From a virus, in IMG/VR virus record IMGVR_UViG_3300044620_000614, positions 1 through 64,000 of that record: DNA of 64,000 bases; one strand, 5' to 3'. The notes under the pieces were generated by a model. It was given only the letters and a program-made list of their open reading frames with translations, was not told the DNA's origin and made no database searches. A program made the position numbers and the translations under genes. This document shows, piece by piece, positions 47,446 to 56,405 of the stretch. Positions within the stretch are counted from its first letter, which is position 1; each line of letters starts with the position of its first letter.

Positions 47446-48272
47446 ATAAACAACCCGTATATCTTCTAGAAGATCTCCGTAGGTGGTTCAAGGAAAAATG
47501 GACCGCTCAGGATGGTTCTCCGTGTGGAGCATATGAGGGAAAAGGAAGAGTCAAATGTCGCCCATCCAAGAGAGTATCAGGTAAGACTACAAAGACCTGG
47601 GGCGAAATGGATAAAAAAGAAAAAAGAAGTGCCATACGATTGAAGCAAAAGGCTCATCGTAGGGGACACCAATTTAGTAGCCACAAAACTGGCGAAACTT
47701 GGAAAGGTGATAAGTATCAACCCGAAAAAGTTAAGTCTACTGTGAAAGAGTCTGCTCAAATTAAACCAAACAAAGCAGAAATGAAACAAATAATGTCATA
47801 TCTAAAAGGATCTATCAATAATCCTAATAGATTTTATTATCTTTTGCTCTTATCTGGTATGAATGGTTCTAAGGCAAATAGTTTATTGTTTGATTTAAAG
47901 AATCCAAATCTAAGAACATCTAGTCCGATATTTAGAAAAAGATTGTTAAAACTGCTAAAGTCTATAATTGACGCCATTACAAAAGATCAACTGCTCTACA
48001 ATAGAGTTCGTTCAATGGCACTAAGTGGTAATCTTTCTCTGCATGAGCAAGAGGGTGCTGCCACTGGTGGCGGAGATGCTGGTGGGGAAAGCGGTGGAAT
48101 GGGTGGAATGAGTGTCGGTGGTGGATATATTGAAGGAATGCCAGACGCTACACCACCAGAACAAACTTCTGGTCCTGCTTGGGGTTCTTCACCACCACCA
48201 AATAAGAAAAATAGAAAGCGTTTAGTGAAACAGTATCGTGACTTTGCCAATTTACACAGGAGACAACCATGA
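47442..48272 (+). CDS. DUF5872-like virion protein with Gly/Pro-rich tail
   Basis: 276 aa. WFKEKWTAQDGSPCGAYEGK then GRVKCRPSKRVSGKTTKTWG with RRGHQFSSHKTGETWKG forms the Cys/His phage domain. Helical middle; Gly/Met/Pro-rich segment (about 205-255) and basic end. Likely structural. Confidence 0.7.
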   Translation: MNKQPVYLLEDLRRWFKEKWTAQDGSPCGAYEGKGRVKCRPSKRVSGKTTKTWGEMDKKEKRSAIRLKQKAHRRGHQFSSHKTGETWKGDKYQPEKVKSTVKESAQIKPNKAEMKQIMSYLKGSINNPNRFYYLLLLSGMNGSKANSLLFDLKNPNLRTSSPIFRKRLLKLLKSIIDAITKDQLLYNRVRSMALSGNLSLHEQEGAATGGGDAGGESGGMGGMSVGGGYIEGMPDATPPEQTSGPAWGSSPPPNKKNRKRLVKQYRDFANLHRRQP

Positions 48273-48709
48273 TCCCTACAGAATTAATAAGTATGATTGG
48301 AGGAGGAGCAACAGGATTCCTCTTCAAATTTATGGCACAAAAGAGTGCCGATCAAAAGCAGATGTTTGAGCAATTGATTAAGGCAAATCAACAAACAACT
48401 GAGAACCAAGACAAAGCAGTACAAAGAGTATCAATTGATGCGGGACGAGTTGTTCGTCAAATCATCGTATTGACTGTTCTCTTTGGTGCCTTCGCTGCTC
48501 CATTCATTCTTCCATTCTTTGGCGTTCCAACCTTCATTGAAGTTGATGTCAAGAACCCAGAGGGATTGTTTGGTTTAATCCCAGAAACTTCCAGAAAGGT
48601 ATTCGTTGAAGTCAACGGATTCTTCTGGTCATCTGAAAATAGACAAATTCTTCTAAGCATCGTTGGTTTCTACTTCGGAACCGCTGCTGCAACACCAAGT
48701 AGATCATAA
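48269..48709 (+). CDS. Holin-like membrane protein
   Basis: 146 aa. An N-terminal short helix (ELISMIGGGATGFLFKFMA), a Gln/Lys coil, then hydrophobic IIVLTVLFGAFAAPFILPFF and a last hydrophobic helix (ILLSIVGFYFGTAAATP). Two or three spans with a soluble Gln-rich part fits a holin-type protein. Coupled by ATGA. Candidate only. Confidence 0.55.
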   Translation: MIPTELISMIGGGATGFLFKFMAQKSADQKQMFEQLIKANQQTTENQDKAVQRVSIDAGRVVRQIIVLTVLFGAFAAPFILPFFGVPTFIEVDVKNPEGLFGLIPETSRKVFVEVNGFFWSSENRQILLSIVGFYFGTAAATPSRS

Positions 48710-48719
48710 GGAGTAACAC

Positions 48720-49007
48720 ATGAAATATATTACAATACTATTCTCCGCTTTGGTGCTTGCTGCTTGTGATACCATGCCAGTAATTGTACCGGACAACACA
48801 AGCGATAATGTGGTAATGATGCAATTGAAGGATTCGATTTCACAACCAGGTCCAACCCCACCTTCATTTGGTTGGGTTATTTGGTACTTCCCAGTAGCAG
48901 TAATCTCTATGATGGCTGCTTGGAGATACCTGATAAAGAAACCAGTGGTATGTGAAGAGGATAAAGATGGTGATGGTTTCGTTGATCCGCAAAAACCAAA
49001 ACAATAA
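48720..49007 (+). CDS. Lipoprotein with membrane span, spanin-like
   Basis: 95 aa after AAGGAGTAACAC. Signal MKYITILFSALVLAAC with a perfect lipobox; a short periplasmic part; helix FGWVIWYFPVAVISMMAAWR; then an EF-hand-like DKDGDGFVDP end. A lipid anchor plus a span in one protein is the layout of unimolecular spanins, but it is short for them. Next to the holin-like gene. Confidence 0.6.
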   Translation: MKYITILFSALVLAACDTMPVIVPDNTSDNVVMMQLKDSISQPGPTPPSFGWVIWYFPVAVISMMAAWRYLIKKPVVCEEDKDGDGFVDPQKPKQ

Positions 49008-49063
49008 TAAATAAGTAAACTGCGAATTCTTGGTTATGTTAAATCTTTTTGGGGGAGATTTTC

Positions 49064-49771
49064 ATGACGAAAAAAGTAGAATCGCATGGCACATGCGAAG
49101 TATGTGCCAAAGCATGTGAAGATGCTAAAGATAATGTAAAGAAACTTCAAAAGAAGTTGCAAACGATGACTATTGTTACTTGCGTATCCATCACGCTCGG
49201 TGGAGAACAAGTAGCAAAGTCTATCGTTTCTTACATTACTTCATTTAATGAAGCAACAAAAGCGGCTGAGGGTAAAACACCAACAGTCAATAAGGACGAC
49301 AAGAAGGAGGATGGAGATGGCAAAATAGCCATCTCCCCCTTTCGCGGTCCAGCATATAAATTTGGCTTAAAAACAAATATCAAAGAAGATATCAAATATA
49401 AACCAGAAGACGAATTGGCGCGATTTGCTAAAAAACCAATACAACAAAAACCAATACCAGAAGAAGCAGTGGCTATAGTGCCCCCTTCAGCCGAATCTGT
49501 TGCTATAGCGAAAGCCCTGTCAAATGACACACAGTTAGGAATAATGGGTGGAATCGCACAAACAGACTGGCGAACCGTCCTATTGACGCCTAGCACCCTT
49601 CCTTTCGATGTATACAGCACCACCGTTGGGTTGGGTTACAACTATGGATTTGGTGAGTACTATGGACTGGGTGAAGCCAATGGGTACTCTGCTGGCCCAT
49701 CCGTACCTTCCCCCTCATCATTATCAGTATTTGCAATTGCACAATTATTCAATACAAGAAAGAGAATATAA
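49064..49771 (+). CDS. Membrane protein with PEP-CTERM-like tail
   Basis: 235 aa from ATG 49064. GTCEVCAKACEDAKDNVKKL Cys motif, a hydrophobic segment MTIVTCVSITLGG, then a Pro/Lys-rich region. The C-terminus is VPSPSSLSVFAIAQLFNTRK then RI, the Pro-x-Pro/hydrophobic/basic pattern. 3 nt before the next PEP-CTERM-like gene. Confidence 0.65.
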   Translation: MTKKVESHGTCEVCAKACEDAKDNVKKLQKKLQTMTIVTCVSITLGGEQVAKSIVSYITSFNEATKAAEGKTPTVNKDDKKEDGDGKIAISPFRGPAYKFGLKTNIKEDIKYKPEDELARFAKKPIQQKPIPEEAVAIVPPSAESVAIAKALSNDTQLGIMGGIAQTDWRTVLLTPSTLPFDVYSTTVGLGYNYGFGEYYGLGEANGYSAGPSVPSPSSLSVFAIAQLFNTRKRI

Positions 49772-49774
49772 CAC

Positions 49775-50410
49775 ATGAATCGACTACTATTGGCTTCTAT
49801 CGCATCATTTACAATTTCAGCATCGGCAAGTGCTGGACTTGTTGACGGCAGTTTTGAATCTGCCGACCCGTGGGGATACTCATTCTTTAATGGAGGATAT
49901 GATACTCCGTGGCTAACCACAGCCCCAGATAATCTTATCGAAATCTGGAACGGTCCAAACATGGGCGTATCTGCATATCATGGAATCAACTTTGCAGAAC
50001 TTAATGCAAACTACTCTTCCGCTCTGTATCAGGATGTAAATGGATTGGGTGATTCTCAACCAATCAACTGGCACTTTGCCCACCGTGGACGCGATGGAGT
50101 AGACACCATGCGTCTTACCATTACAGACTTGGGCGCAGATCAAGCATGGGGTGGTGGTGACGATACTACCCTACACACCGCTCTATACTCAGATGGAAAT
50201 GCCGCATGGGGTGTATATTATGGAACCATCACTTCTATTGGAAATCTAACTCGATTTTCATTCGAAGCAATTAGTGCAGTTGGTGGTAATACACAAGGTA
50301 ATTTTATCGACTGGTGTGATTTTGGACCAGGAGTTGTAATTCCTACACCCGGATCACTGGCTCTGCTTGCAATCGGTTGTATTATTACATCAAGACGCAG
50401 ATTCGTTTAA
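49775..50410 (+). CDS. Secreted PEP-CTERM-like surface protein
   Basis: 211 aa. Clear signal peptide MNRLLLASIASFTISASASA. The mature beta-rich domain starts GLVDGSFESADPWGYSFFNG, like bacterial DUF642/carbohydrate-binding type surface proteins. The tail IPTPGSLALLAIGCIITSRR then RFV is a textbook PEP-CTERM-type sorting signal. It would be exported and anchored by a host exosortase-like system. A bacterial-looking gene in a phage: probably acquired from the host. Converges with the resolvase gene (21-nt overlap). Confidence 0.8.
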   Translation: MNRLLLASIASFTISASASAGLVDGSFESADPWGYSFFNGGYDTPWLTTAPDNLIEIWNGPNMGVSAYHGINFAELNANYSSALYQDVNGLGDSQPINWHFAHRGRDGVDTMRLTITDLGADQAWGGGDDTTLHTALYSDGNAAWGVYYGTITSIGNLTRFSFEAISAVGGNTQGNFIDWCDFGPGVVIPTPGSLALLAIGCIITSRRRFV

Positions 50411-50950
50411 TTTAGAATACAAGTACTTACAGATATAGTACGAATCAACAATATCTGACACCGGACTAGTAATATCCTTCTTGTCCGGTGTTATTATTGA
50501 TTTCAATAGCATATTGTTTTCAATAACAAATGCATCATACATTTTTTCTTTATCCGCATTACCTTTGCCAGTTGCATACTTCTTCACCTCTGTTGGTGGC
50601 ATAATGCTTAATGGTATCCCTTTTTGATAAATCTTGTACTTAAGAACACCAGTATTTTCAGCAATGTGGAAAACTTTACCTTTGGCACCATAAGCATATC
50701 CTTCCAATGCAATAGCAGAACAACCCAGAAGAACTTCCATTGCCCAATCTGCGATTGTTTCATATCTTTCGATATCACAATCCCAATCAAGGAATGTTTC
50801 TCCTATGATGTTACTGAGATAACTGTTAGCGTACTTTTTGGTGTCTGTAAGGTAGTAAAACGAACACTTGTTGAACGCGAAGGTTCCCGTTCCATTGAAC
50901 ACACAAATTGCGGGCCCAGTTAAGGAATAATCTATACCAGCGATTACCAT
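50390..50950 (-). CDS. RuvC-like Holliday junction resolvase
   Basis: 186 aa. AGIDYSLTGPAICVF (first Asp), IALEGYAYGAKG (Glu), and SPVSDIVDSYYICKYL (final Asp pair) in RuvC order. PPTEVKKYATGKGNADKEKM is the usual DNA-contact loop. T4-like phages use other resolvases (gp49), so this is a replacement. Acts on branched DNA before packaging. Confidence 0.85.
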   Translation of the reverse strand: MVIAGIDYSLTGPAICVFNGTGTFAFNKCSFYYLTDTKKYANSYLSNIIGETFLDWDCDIERYETIADWAMEVLLGCSAIALEGYAYGAKGKVFHIAENTGVLKYKIYQKGIPLSIMPPTEVKKYATGKGNADKEKMYDAFVIENNMLLKSIITPDKKDITSPVSDIVDSYYICKYLYSKLNESAS

Positions 50951-50981
50951 ACATCATATGTATTCTGCTTGTAGACACTTA

Positions 50982-51055
50982 TCCCCACACAATCTGTTGT
51001 CTTAATCTTTCTATTGATTTAAGACGATCCGCTTCGGGATTCGATCATGTGGGGA
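50982..51055. ncRNA. tRNA-sized three-way-junction structure
   Basis: TCCCCACA/TGTGGGGA closes two hairpins: GTCTTAA/TTAAGAC and GATCC/GGATT. Length and closing stem match a tRNA, but no D-arm or normal T-arm forms on either strand. Either a decayed tRNA or another structured RNA between genes. Confidence 0.45.
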
Positions 51056-51085
51056 CACAATTATTTATGCCACTTTATTAAATAA

Positions 51086-51112
51086 AAATCCCGATTTTTT
51101 AGATCGGGATTT
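51086..51112 (-). terminator. Intrinsic terminator
   Basis: AAATCCCGAT/ATCGGGATTT 10-bp stem with an 8-nt loop; TTTTATTTAA follows on the minus strand. Confidence 0.85.
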
Positions 51113-51115
51113 CAT

Positions 51116-51406
51116 TCACTTCTTGTTTTTCATATATGTGTTGATTTTGTCTTCCAAACTCCGAACCCTCTGATATAGAGCGGAAATACTATCATTAGAA
51201 TTTTTACTTGATTCATCCATATTTCTTTGTAATGCTTCCGCTTCTCTTTGCATTTGATTATAAACATCAGTAAATCTCTGGTGTTCTTCTGCTGCTTCTT
51301 TTTGTCTGCGGAGCTTTTTGTTTTCACTTTCCGCTATAAAAAACAAAACAGTCATGAAACCAAAACTACCCAATAGTAACCAAACATAAAACATTGCATT
51401 ACTCAT
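51116..51406 (-). CDS. N-anchored coiled-coil membrane protein
   Basis: 96 aa. N-terminal span (MFYVWLLLGSFGFMTVLFFI), then a coiled coil to the end (SISALYQRVRSLEDKINTYM). This is the layout of inner-membrane spanins (Rz-like), though lysis genes lie elsewhere. Directly before the Dcm methylase stop. Confidence 0.55.
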   Translation of the reverse strand: MSNAMFYVWLLLGSFGFMTVLFFIAESENKKLRRQKEAAEEHQRFTDVYNQMQREAEALQRNMDESSKNSNDSISALYQRVRSLEDKINTYMKNKK

Positions 51407-51407
51407 A

Positions 51408-52346
51408 TCAAGTCTCCTTAAAAAGTGTTTTCATTCGCTTTGCAACCCATTCCGCCACGTTGACGGTTACTGCGTTGCCCATTTGATTGTATCTTGCACG
51501 ATCTGACAAACCATCTGTCCAACCATCAGGGAATCCTTGTAATCTTTCCCATTCTAATGGTGTCAAATATCTAACCGTATTCTTATTTTCCATCACCAAT
51601 ACACTAGATCGTTGTCCAACATCAAACAGATTTAATGTATTGGAATACTCAGTCTGTACCCATGTTTCAAAATCTTTATTGCTTTGTGCTTTTCTAGACT
51701 TTCTTATGGCTTCTGGGTACTGCTCAACATATTCGTCAAACAGTGGGCTAAAGGTGGATACAGGGTTTTTCCCATTCGTTGCCCTCGCTCTAGTATCCCC
51801 TCGCATGTCGGTATTGAGATCCAGTACTTCTGAGGCGCGTTCTCCTCTAAGATCTGCAACAACGAACACTCGTTCTCTTCTTTGGGGAATACCGAAGTAT
51901 CTACTGTCCAATGTTCTCCACGCGATAGATTTAGGACTCCACTGCTTGACCATTTCATTGAGAACGATTCCGAAATCTCTTCCGTTACTGCTTGTGAGCA
52001 TTCCGGGGACATTTTCGACCACCACGAAGGATGGTCTGGTTGGCATGTCTCTGACGATTCGAATAAACTCATAAAATAATCCTGAGCGTTCTCCCGCTAA
52101 TCCTTTTCTCTGTCCACCCGTAGATAGATCCTGACAAGGGAACCCACCGATTACGACATCGACTGGACTGGCCTTGAGAGGATCTATCGTTCGGACATCT
52201 TCGTATATTGTAGCGTTTGGGAAATGCTTTGCAAGTATTTTCCTGCAACTTCTTTCCTTATCGCATGCCCAGGAAATGGAGAATCCTTGACGCTCGAATC
52301 CGAGATCAAGGCCTCCAACTCCTGAGAATAGCGATCCTACCTTCAT
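51408..52346 (-). CDS. dcm: DNA cytosine-5 methyltransferase
   Basis: 312 aa. Motif I LFSGVGGLDLGF, motif IV GGFPCQDLS (catalytic Cys), motif VI VENVPGML, motif VIII RRERVFVVAD, motif X YNQMGNAVTVNVAEWVAKRM: complete. Motif VIII-IX spacing holds a target-recognition region of about 60 residues. No partner endonuclease is visible, so it is probably a solitary anti-restriction methylase. ATGA overlap with nrdJ. Confidence 0.93.
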   Translation of the reverse strand: MKVGSLFSGVGGLDLGFERQGFSISWACDKERSCRKILAKHFPNATIYEDVRTIDPLKASPVDVVIGGFPCQDLSTGGQRKGLAGERSGLFYEFIRIVRDMPTRPSFVVVENVPGMLTSSNGRDFGIVLNEMVKQWSPKSIAWRTLDSRYFGIPQRRERVFVVADLRGERASEVLDLNTDMRGDTRARATNGKNPVSTFSPLFDEYVEQYPEAIRKSRKAQSNKDFETWVQTEYSNTLNLFDVGQRSSVLVMENKNTVRYLTPLEWERLQGFPDGWTDGLSDRARYNQMGNAVTVNVAEWVAKRMKTLFKET

Positions 52347-54253
52347 TTAGTCAAGTCTACGATTTCACACTTATCGCCACTGCAAGCGTAGGTTTGTGTA
52401 CCAGCAGTGTTGTCTTCCTTCTCATACTTCTTGAGTTGACTCCAATCAACACTCTTTGGCATCTTTGCAAGCATTTCTTCATATTGCTCCTTTGTGCAAT
52501 CTTGATATGGTGCTTGACGGTAACTGTGATCAGAATGTGGCAAGAAGGAAATACCACTAATCTCATCAAAGTGCTTGTAAACCCATGCTCCAACTTCCAC
52601 CCATTCATGTTCCTTCACGGTGATGGTAACTGATGGCTTATGCTCACACCAGTTGCGTTGATACACCAACCAAAGTTCTAGTTGCTCAATGGCGGTCATA
52701 TCATTTCGGGTGATAGAACCTTCTGCTTTCATTGGGAAAGAGAATACCATTGTGTGTTCTGGCTTCATAACGCATGGCTCATGTGGGAAGCCAAGATCCA
52801 CCATAAGTTTACAAATTGGATCTTTTTGGTCCGCACGAACAGTACGGATATAATATTCGGCGTGTCTGGCGTGAATACCAGATGCGGCGTCTACCAGTTG
52901 CGAGACTGTACCCGATGGTTTTACACAGGTGATGGCAGCAGCAGAATTGATTCCTAGACGCTTTGCCCATTCCTGATTGGTGCTGATCGCTTCTTGCTTC
53001 AATGTGCCTAAAAGATCACTGCTTGGATTTTGCATCATCTTGTTATCAAGAATGCCAGTCAGGGATACACCAAGAAGTGCTTCTTCTTCACAATTCTTCT
53101 TCCATTCGCTTGAGAGGTATGGGAAGTTTGTGAGAGATGCTTGCCAAGTGCCGAGAATGGCAGCCAAGCGAGTCTTGCGCTTTAGTGATTCTGTTGTATC
53201 CTCTGTACGAACAACAACCTCAGTTAAGTTGCAGAACTCACGATCACGCAGAATAATCTCACTGCATGGGTTTGTACCAAACTCAAAGTTCGGATCACGA
53301 CGCTCACCTAGACGAGCAACGGTCTTCTTTGTTGCATCACGGTTAAAGATACCACGCTCACCACTCTTACTGTTGTAGAGAGATAGCCATTCTTCCATGA
53401 ATACACCAATCTCTGGACGCTCTGTATAAACGGCAGAGTTGTTTGCCAAGGCGCGTTGTGGATTTGCTTCCCACCATGCACCTGTCTTGGCGTTTCTCAT
53501 GCGGTCGTCCGAGAGATTTGATAGGCTAATAAGAGCAGATCGACGGACTCCTCCGACCACGACAATCTCCGCAATCTTGCAGACGATATCATGGCATTCA
53601 ATTGAGGTAAGTTTGCGCCCTGCCGCTCTCTTAAAAGTATCACAGGTGAATTGGAATAGATCTTCGAGAGGCTTTGGACCTGAAGCTCTCCCTCCAAATG
53701 TCTTAAGCCGCGCACCAGCAGGTCGTACCTTAGATACGTCCCATTGTGGTATTTGACCTCCAATGAGCAAGGAGACAAGTTCCTTATAAGCCTTAGCCCA
53801 ACCAGCCTTACTGTCCTGTACAATGATAGTGGTATCTGACTGAGTGAACTCCTCAGCGATTGTTGGGAGTTTCTCGACGAATTGCTTCTCGACACTAAAA
53901 CCCACACCAGTACCGCACATAAGAATATATAAAATTTCATCAAATGCCCTCACACGGTTTACTGCCACATAAGAACAATTATAGCCGGCAGTGTTGTCCC
54001 GCAGTAACGCTTCACCTGCCGTCATCAATGATCTCATACTTGGCATAATTTCTAAATTTAAAACTGCTTGGCGCAATTCCTCGCGCTCTTCTTTTGTAAT
54101 TTTAACCTTCATTCCCTTGAGATGTTCATCAAAAAAATTAAAGTAGCGATTCACAGTTTCTTCCCAAGTTTCTCTGCGACCTTCTTCCTCAAGCCAACGA
54201 GAGTAGCGAGAAAGGTGAATAAAATCTTGGTAAAGTGTTGGTAAGTTTTTCAT
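52343..54253 (-). CDS. nrdJ: Adenosylcobalamin-dependent ribonucleotide reductase (class II)
   Basis: 636 aa monomeric RTPR type. GYNCSYVAVNRVRAFDEILY with FDEILY..CGTGVGFSVE, FEFGTNPCSEIIL (active-site NPCSE loop), CVKPSGTVSQLVDAASGIHA (PSG/S loop) and C-terminal CSGDKCE redox cysteines. It reduces ribonucleoside triphosphates using B12 and thioredoxin-like donors. Typical of phages of B12-using hosts. A consensus promoter lies upstream at 54278-54305. Confidence 0.92.
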   Translation of the reverse strand: MKNLPTLYQDFIHLSRYSRWLEEEGRRETWEETVNRYFNFFDEHLKGMKVKITKEEREELRQAVLNLEIMPSMRSLMTAGEALLRDNTAGYNCSYVAVNRVRAFDEILYILMCGTGVGFSVEKQFVEKLPTIAEEFTQSDTTIIVQDSKAGWAKAYKELVSLLIGGQIPQWDVSKVRPAGARLKTFGGRASGPKPLEDLFQFTCDTFKRAAGRKLTSIECHDIVCKIAEIVVVGGVRRSALISLSNLSDDRMRNAKTGAWWEANPQRALANNSAVYTERPEIGVFMEEWLSLYNSKSGERGIFNRDATKKTVARLGERRDPNFEFGTNPCSEIILRDREFCNLTEVVVRTEDTTESLKRKTRLAAILGTWQASLTNFPYLSSEWKKNCEEEALLGVSLTGILDNKMMQNPSSDLLGTLKQEAISTNQEWAKRLGINSAAAITCVKPSGTVSQLVDAASGIHARHAEYYIRTVRADQKDPICKLMVDLGFPHEPCVMKPEHTMVFSFPMKAEGSITRNDMTAIEQLELWLVYQRNWCEHKPSVTITVKEHEWVEVGAWVYKHFDEISGISFLPHSDHSYRQAPYQDCTKEQYEEMLAKMPKSVDWSQLKKYEKEDNTAGTQTYACSGDKCEIVDLTK

Positions 54254-54277
54254 ATATTTACATCTCCTATGGGTAAT

Positions 54278-54305
54278 ATTATAGTACGAGACACTAACTT
54301 GTCAA
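54278..54305 (-). promoter_or_regulatory. Consensus sigma70 promoter of nrdJ
   Basis: TTGACA (54305-54300), 16-nt spacer, TATAAT (54283-54278) on the minus strand, 25 nt before the start codon. Suggests early or middle expression. Confidence 0.85.
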
Positions 54306-54334
54306 TTCTTTTGGTACGATATTTAGTGTTTAAA

Positions 54335-56128
54335 TTAAAGTTCGTTTATGCTTGCTTCAGCAAAAATTCTAATTGTTTCTGCTGATGTAAAGTTATTACC
54401 ATCACCGGAAGCAACTGTTATTTGTGCAGTTGTTGCTGAATAACTATTAACAAAAACGCTACTAACTTTTCCACCACGATTTGGAGTTACTGAAGTACCA
54501 TCAGACGAACCCGCTGTTGCTATAATTCTTGGTAAACGAGTTGCGGGATAAGGATATCTAAATGTCCAAGTGGAACTTGCAACTTTATAGTCACTAGTTG
54601 AGGTAGTTAATTGTTCAGTATAGTGTTGTTTTTGCAGTCTCATTGGAGCCGCGGCATTTGCAGATGAACCAAAGACAGCCAATATAGTTCCGCTTGGGGC
54701 AATTATATCGTCAATTATAATAGAAAGATTAGCGGAAACGTCATTGGTTCCTAGGAAAGATAATATTGAAAATGCGCTGGCTGCTTTATGATTCAATCCA
54801 CGTATATCAATATTGATTTTATCTGTAGGTGCAGAACTATTACCAGCATAAAGCATGACACAACGATGGGTGCTTGGAGAGGAACCTTTATTTTCCATAG
54901 TGTTATTGTGCATAATCAATTTAAAATCTTCAGTGATTTTATCAACATCAAGGTACACACAACCAGCAGAACTGCAATTACCATATGTTATTAATTCACA
55001 ATTTTGTATTGTAAAAGTTCCACCCACCACTTCGCTACCCCATATACAGGAACCATCATCAGACAATCCTAAATCACCAGCACCCAATAATGTACTAGTT
55101 GGTCTTCCATATATCTTACAATTTTTATATGAAACATTTCTACCGGCCATGTTCGCATGTTGAATTATGCAATTTGTATATAAGACATCATCAGAATTGC
55201 CGTGCATATCAGCGGCACCCACTCCCAATTCTCCATCATTTTCTAAAATGCAATGATCTATGATTACATTTCTAACAGGAGGCCCCAAACCACCACCCAT
55301 AGCAATACAATGACGATCACTGTACAATGAACAATTACTAACCGTAATTTTTTGCGAATTAAGAAAGACTATAGGATAAGAATCACTAGATGGGAAGGAT
55401 GCGCTTCTTCTTGCTGTTGCTTTTAAATTTTTAACATCAATATCAAAACATGTTTGAATTGCTATACCAGTTCCTGTAGCACCAGTATTTAATGAAATAT
55501 CACGAATAACTACTCCTTCGTGCCCCTCAACGGTTAATGCAATTTTTGATGATCCGCTTGGTGGAATAATTTTTAAATTTGAAATATGAACTTTACCACC
55601 AGTCAGTTTGGTCATAGTCATAGAGCCCGAAGCATAGGTGTCTGGTGAAGTTGAGTATGTTTTTATATTAGTAGAATTTGTTGGATCTGCTACTTTGAAA
55701 AAACAACCATCTCTATAATAATTTCTGTGAGGTCCAAAACTAAAATCAGTAGGATTGTATGCAACAATAACATCACCCTCAGACAATCCGTGTGCTGTTG
55801 AAAATGAAATAACATTACCACCGGCCTGTATATTGGATGCTAAATTTGGCAAAGAACTTCGTGTGCATACTAATTTTAATTCACCATTCGTAGAAAAATT
55901 TAAAACCGAACTATCACCAGATCCATATAAATGAATATTTGCATTTGATATAGTTAGTGTACTTGTTATTTTATATGTTCCTTGTGGAAAAAACAATGGA
56001 ACATTTGCATTAAAAGCCAATTGAATAGCGGCTGTATCATCAGTTACACCATCTCCAGTTGCTCCGTAATCCTTTATGGATTTTATGTCGCAAACTTTAC
56101 TGCTGATAGTTCTTGAGGTACAAGTCAT
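54335..56128 (-). CDS. Beta-helix tail-spike, pectate-lyase-like
   Basis: 597 aa. The start IKDYGATGDGVTDDTAAIQL is the hallmark of phage/bacterial pectate-lyase-3 tailspikes. Repeated NSQKITVSNCSLYSDRHCIA-type coils continue to ~470. C-terminal ~100 residues are a separate beta domain (WTFRYPYPATRLPRIIATAG). Expected to be a trimeric spike that binds or cleaves host surface glycans. No catalytic set can be assigned. Confidence 0.85.
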   Translation of the reverse strand: MTCTSRTISSKVCDIKSIKDYGATGDGVTDDTAAIQLAFNANVPLFFPQGTYKITSTLTISNANIHLYGSGDSSVLNFSTNGELKLVCTRSSLPNLASNIQAGGNVISFSTAHGLSEGDVIVAYNPTDFSFGPHRNYYRDGCFFKVADPTNSTNIKTYSTSPDTYASGSMTMTKLTGGKVHISNLKIIPPSGSSKIALTVEGHEGVVIRDISLNTGATGTGIAIQTCFDIDVKNLKATARRSASFPSSDSYPIVFLNSQKITVSNCSLYSDRHCIAMGGGLGPPVRNVIIDHCILENDGELGVGAADMHGNSDDVLYTNCIIQHANMAGRNVSYKNCKIYGRPTSTLLGAGDLGLSDDGSCIWGSEVVGGTFTIQNCELITYGNCSSAGCVYLDVDKITEDFKLIMHNNTMENKGSSPSTHRCVMLYAGNSSAPTDKINIDIRGLNHKAASAFSILSFLGTNDVSANLSIIIDDIIAPSGTILAVFGSSANAAAPMRLQKQHYTEQLTTSTSDYKVASSTWTFRYPYPATRLPRIIATAGSSDGTSVTPNRGGKVSSVFVNSYSATTAQITVASGDGNNFTSAETIRIFAEASINEL

Positions 56129-56166
56129 AATTCTTCCTTTAAATTATTTGGTACTATATTTAGTTG

Positions 56167-56394
56167 TCAGAATGCTCCACCGTCAAGCGAATTGGAATTT
56201 TTCCATTCGATACCATCATACTTCAATACTTCATTTGAAGTCGGTGTTGTGATGGTTACGTCGCTTAAATCACTTAATGAAATATCAATTGTTCCTGCAC
56301 TTTTCACAGTCCAAGCAGTGCCATTCCATTCCCATGTAATAGTTCCTACTGTGTAGGTATTGCCAATTGATGGTGTGTTTGGAAATCCTGCCAT
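56167..56394 (-). CDS. Small fibre-associated protein
   Basis: 75 aa. MAGFPNTPSIGNTYTVGTIT then WEWNGTAWTVKSAG and LSDLSDVTITTPTSNEVLKY are the 'W-N-G-x-x-W' and 'L-x-D-V-x-I' repeats common in phage tail-fibre tips. Between spike and fibre genes. Confidence 0.75.
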   Translation of the reverse strand: MAGFPNTPSIGNTYTVGTITWEWNGTAWTVKSAGTIDISLSDLSDVTITTPTSNEVLKYDGIEWKNSNSLDGGAF

Positions 56395-56405
56395 TTATTA
56401 TTCCT

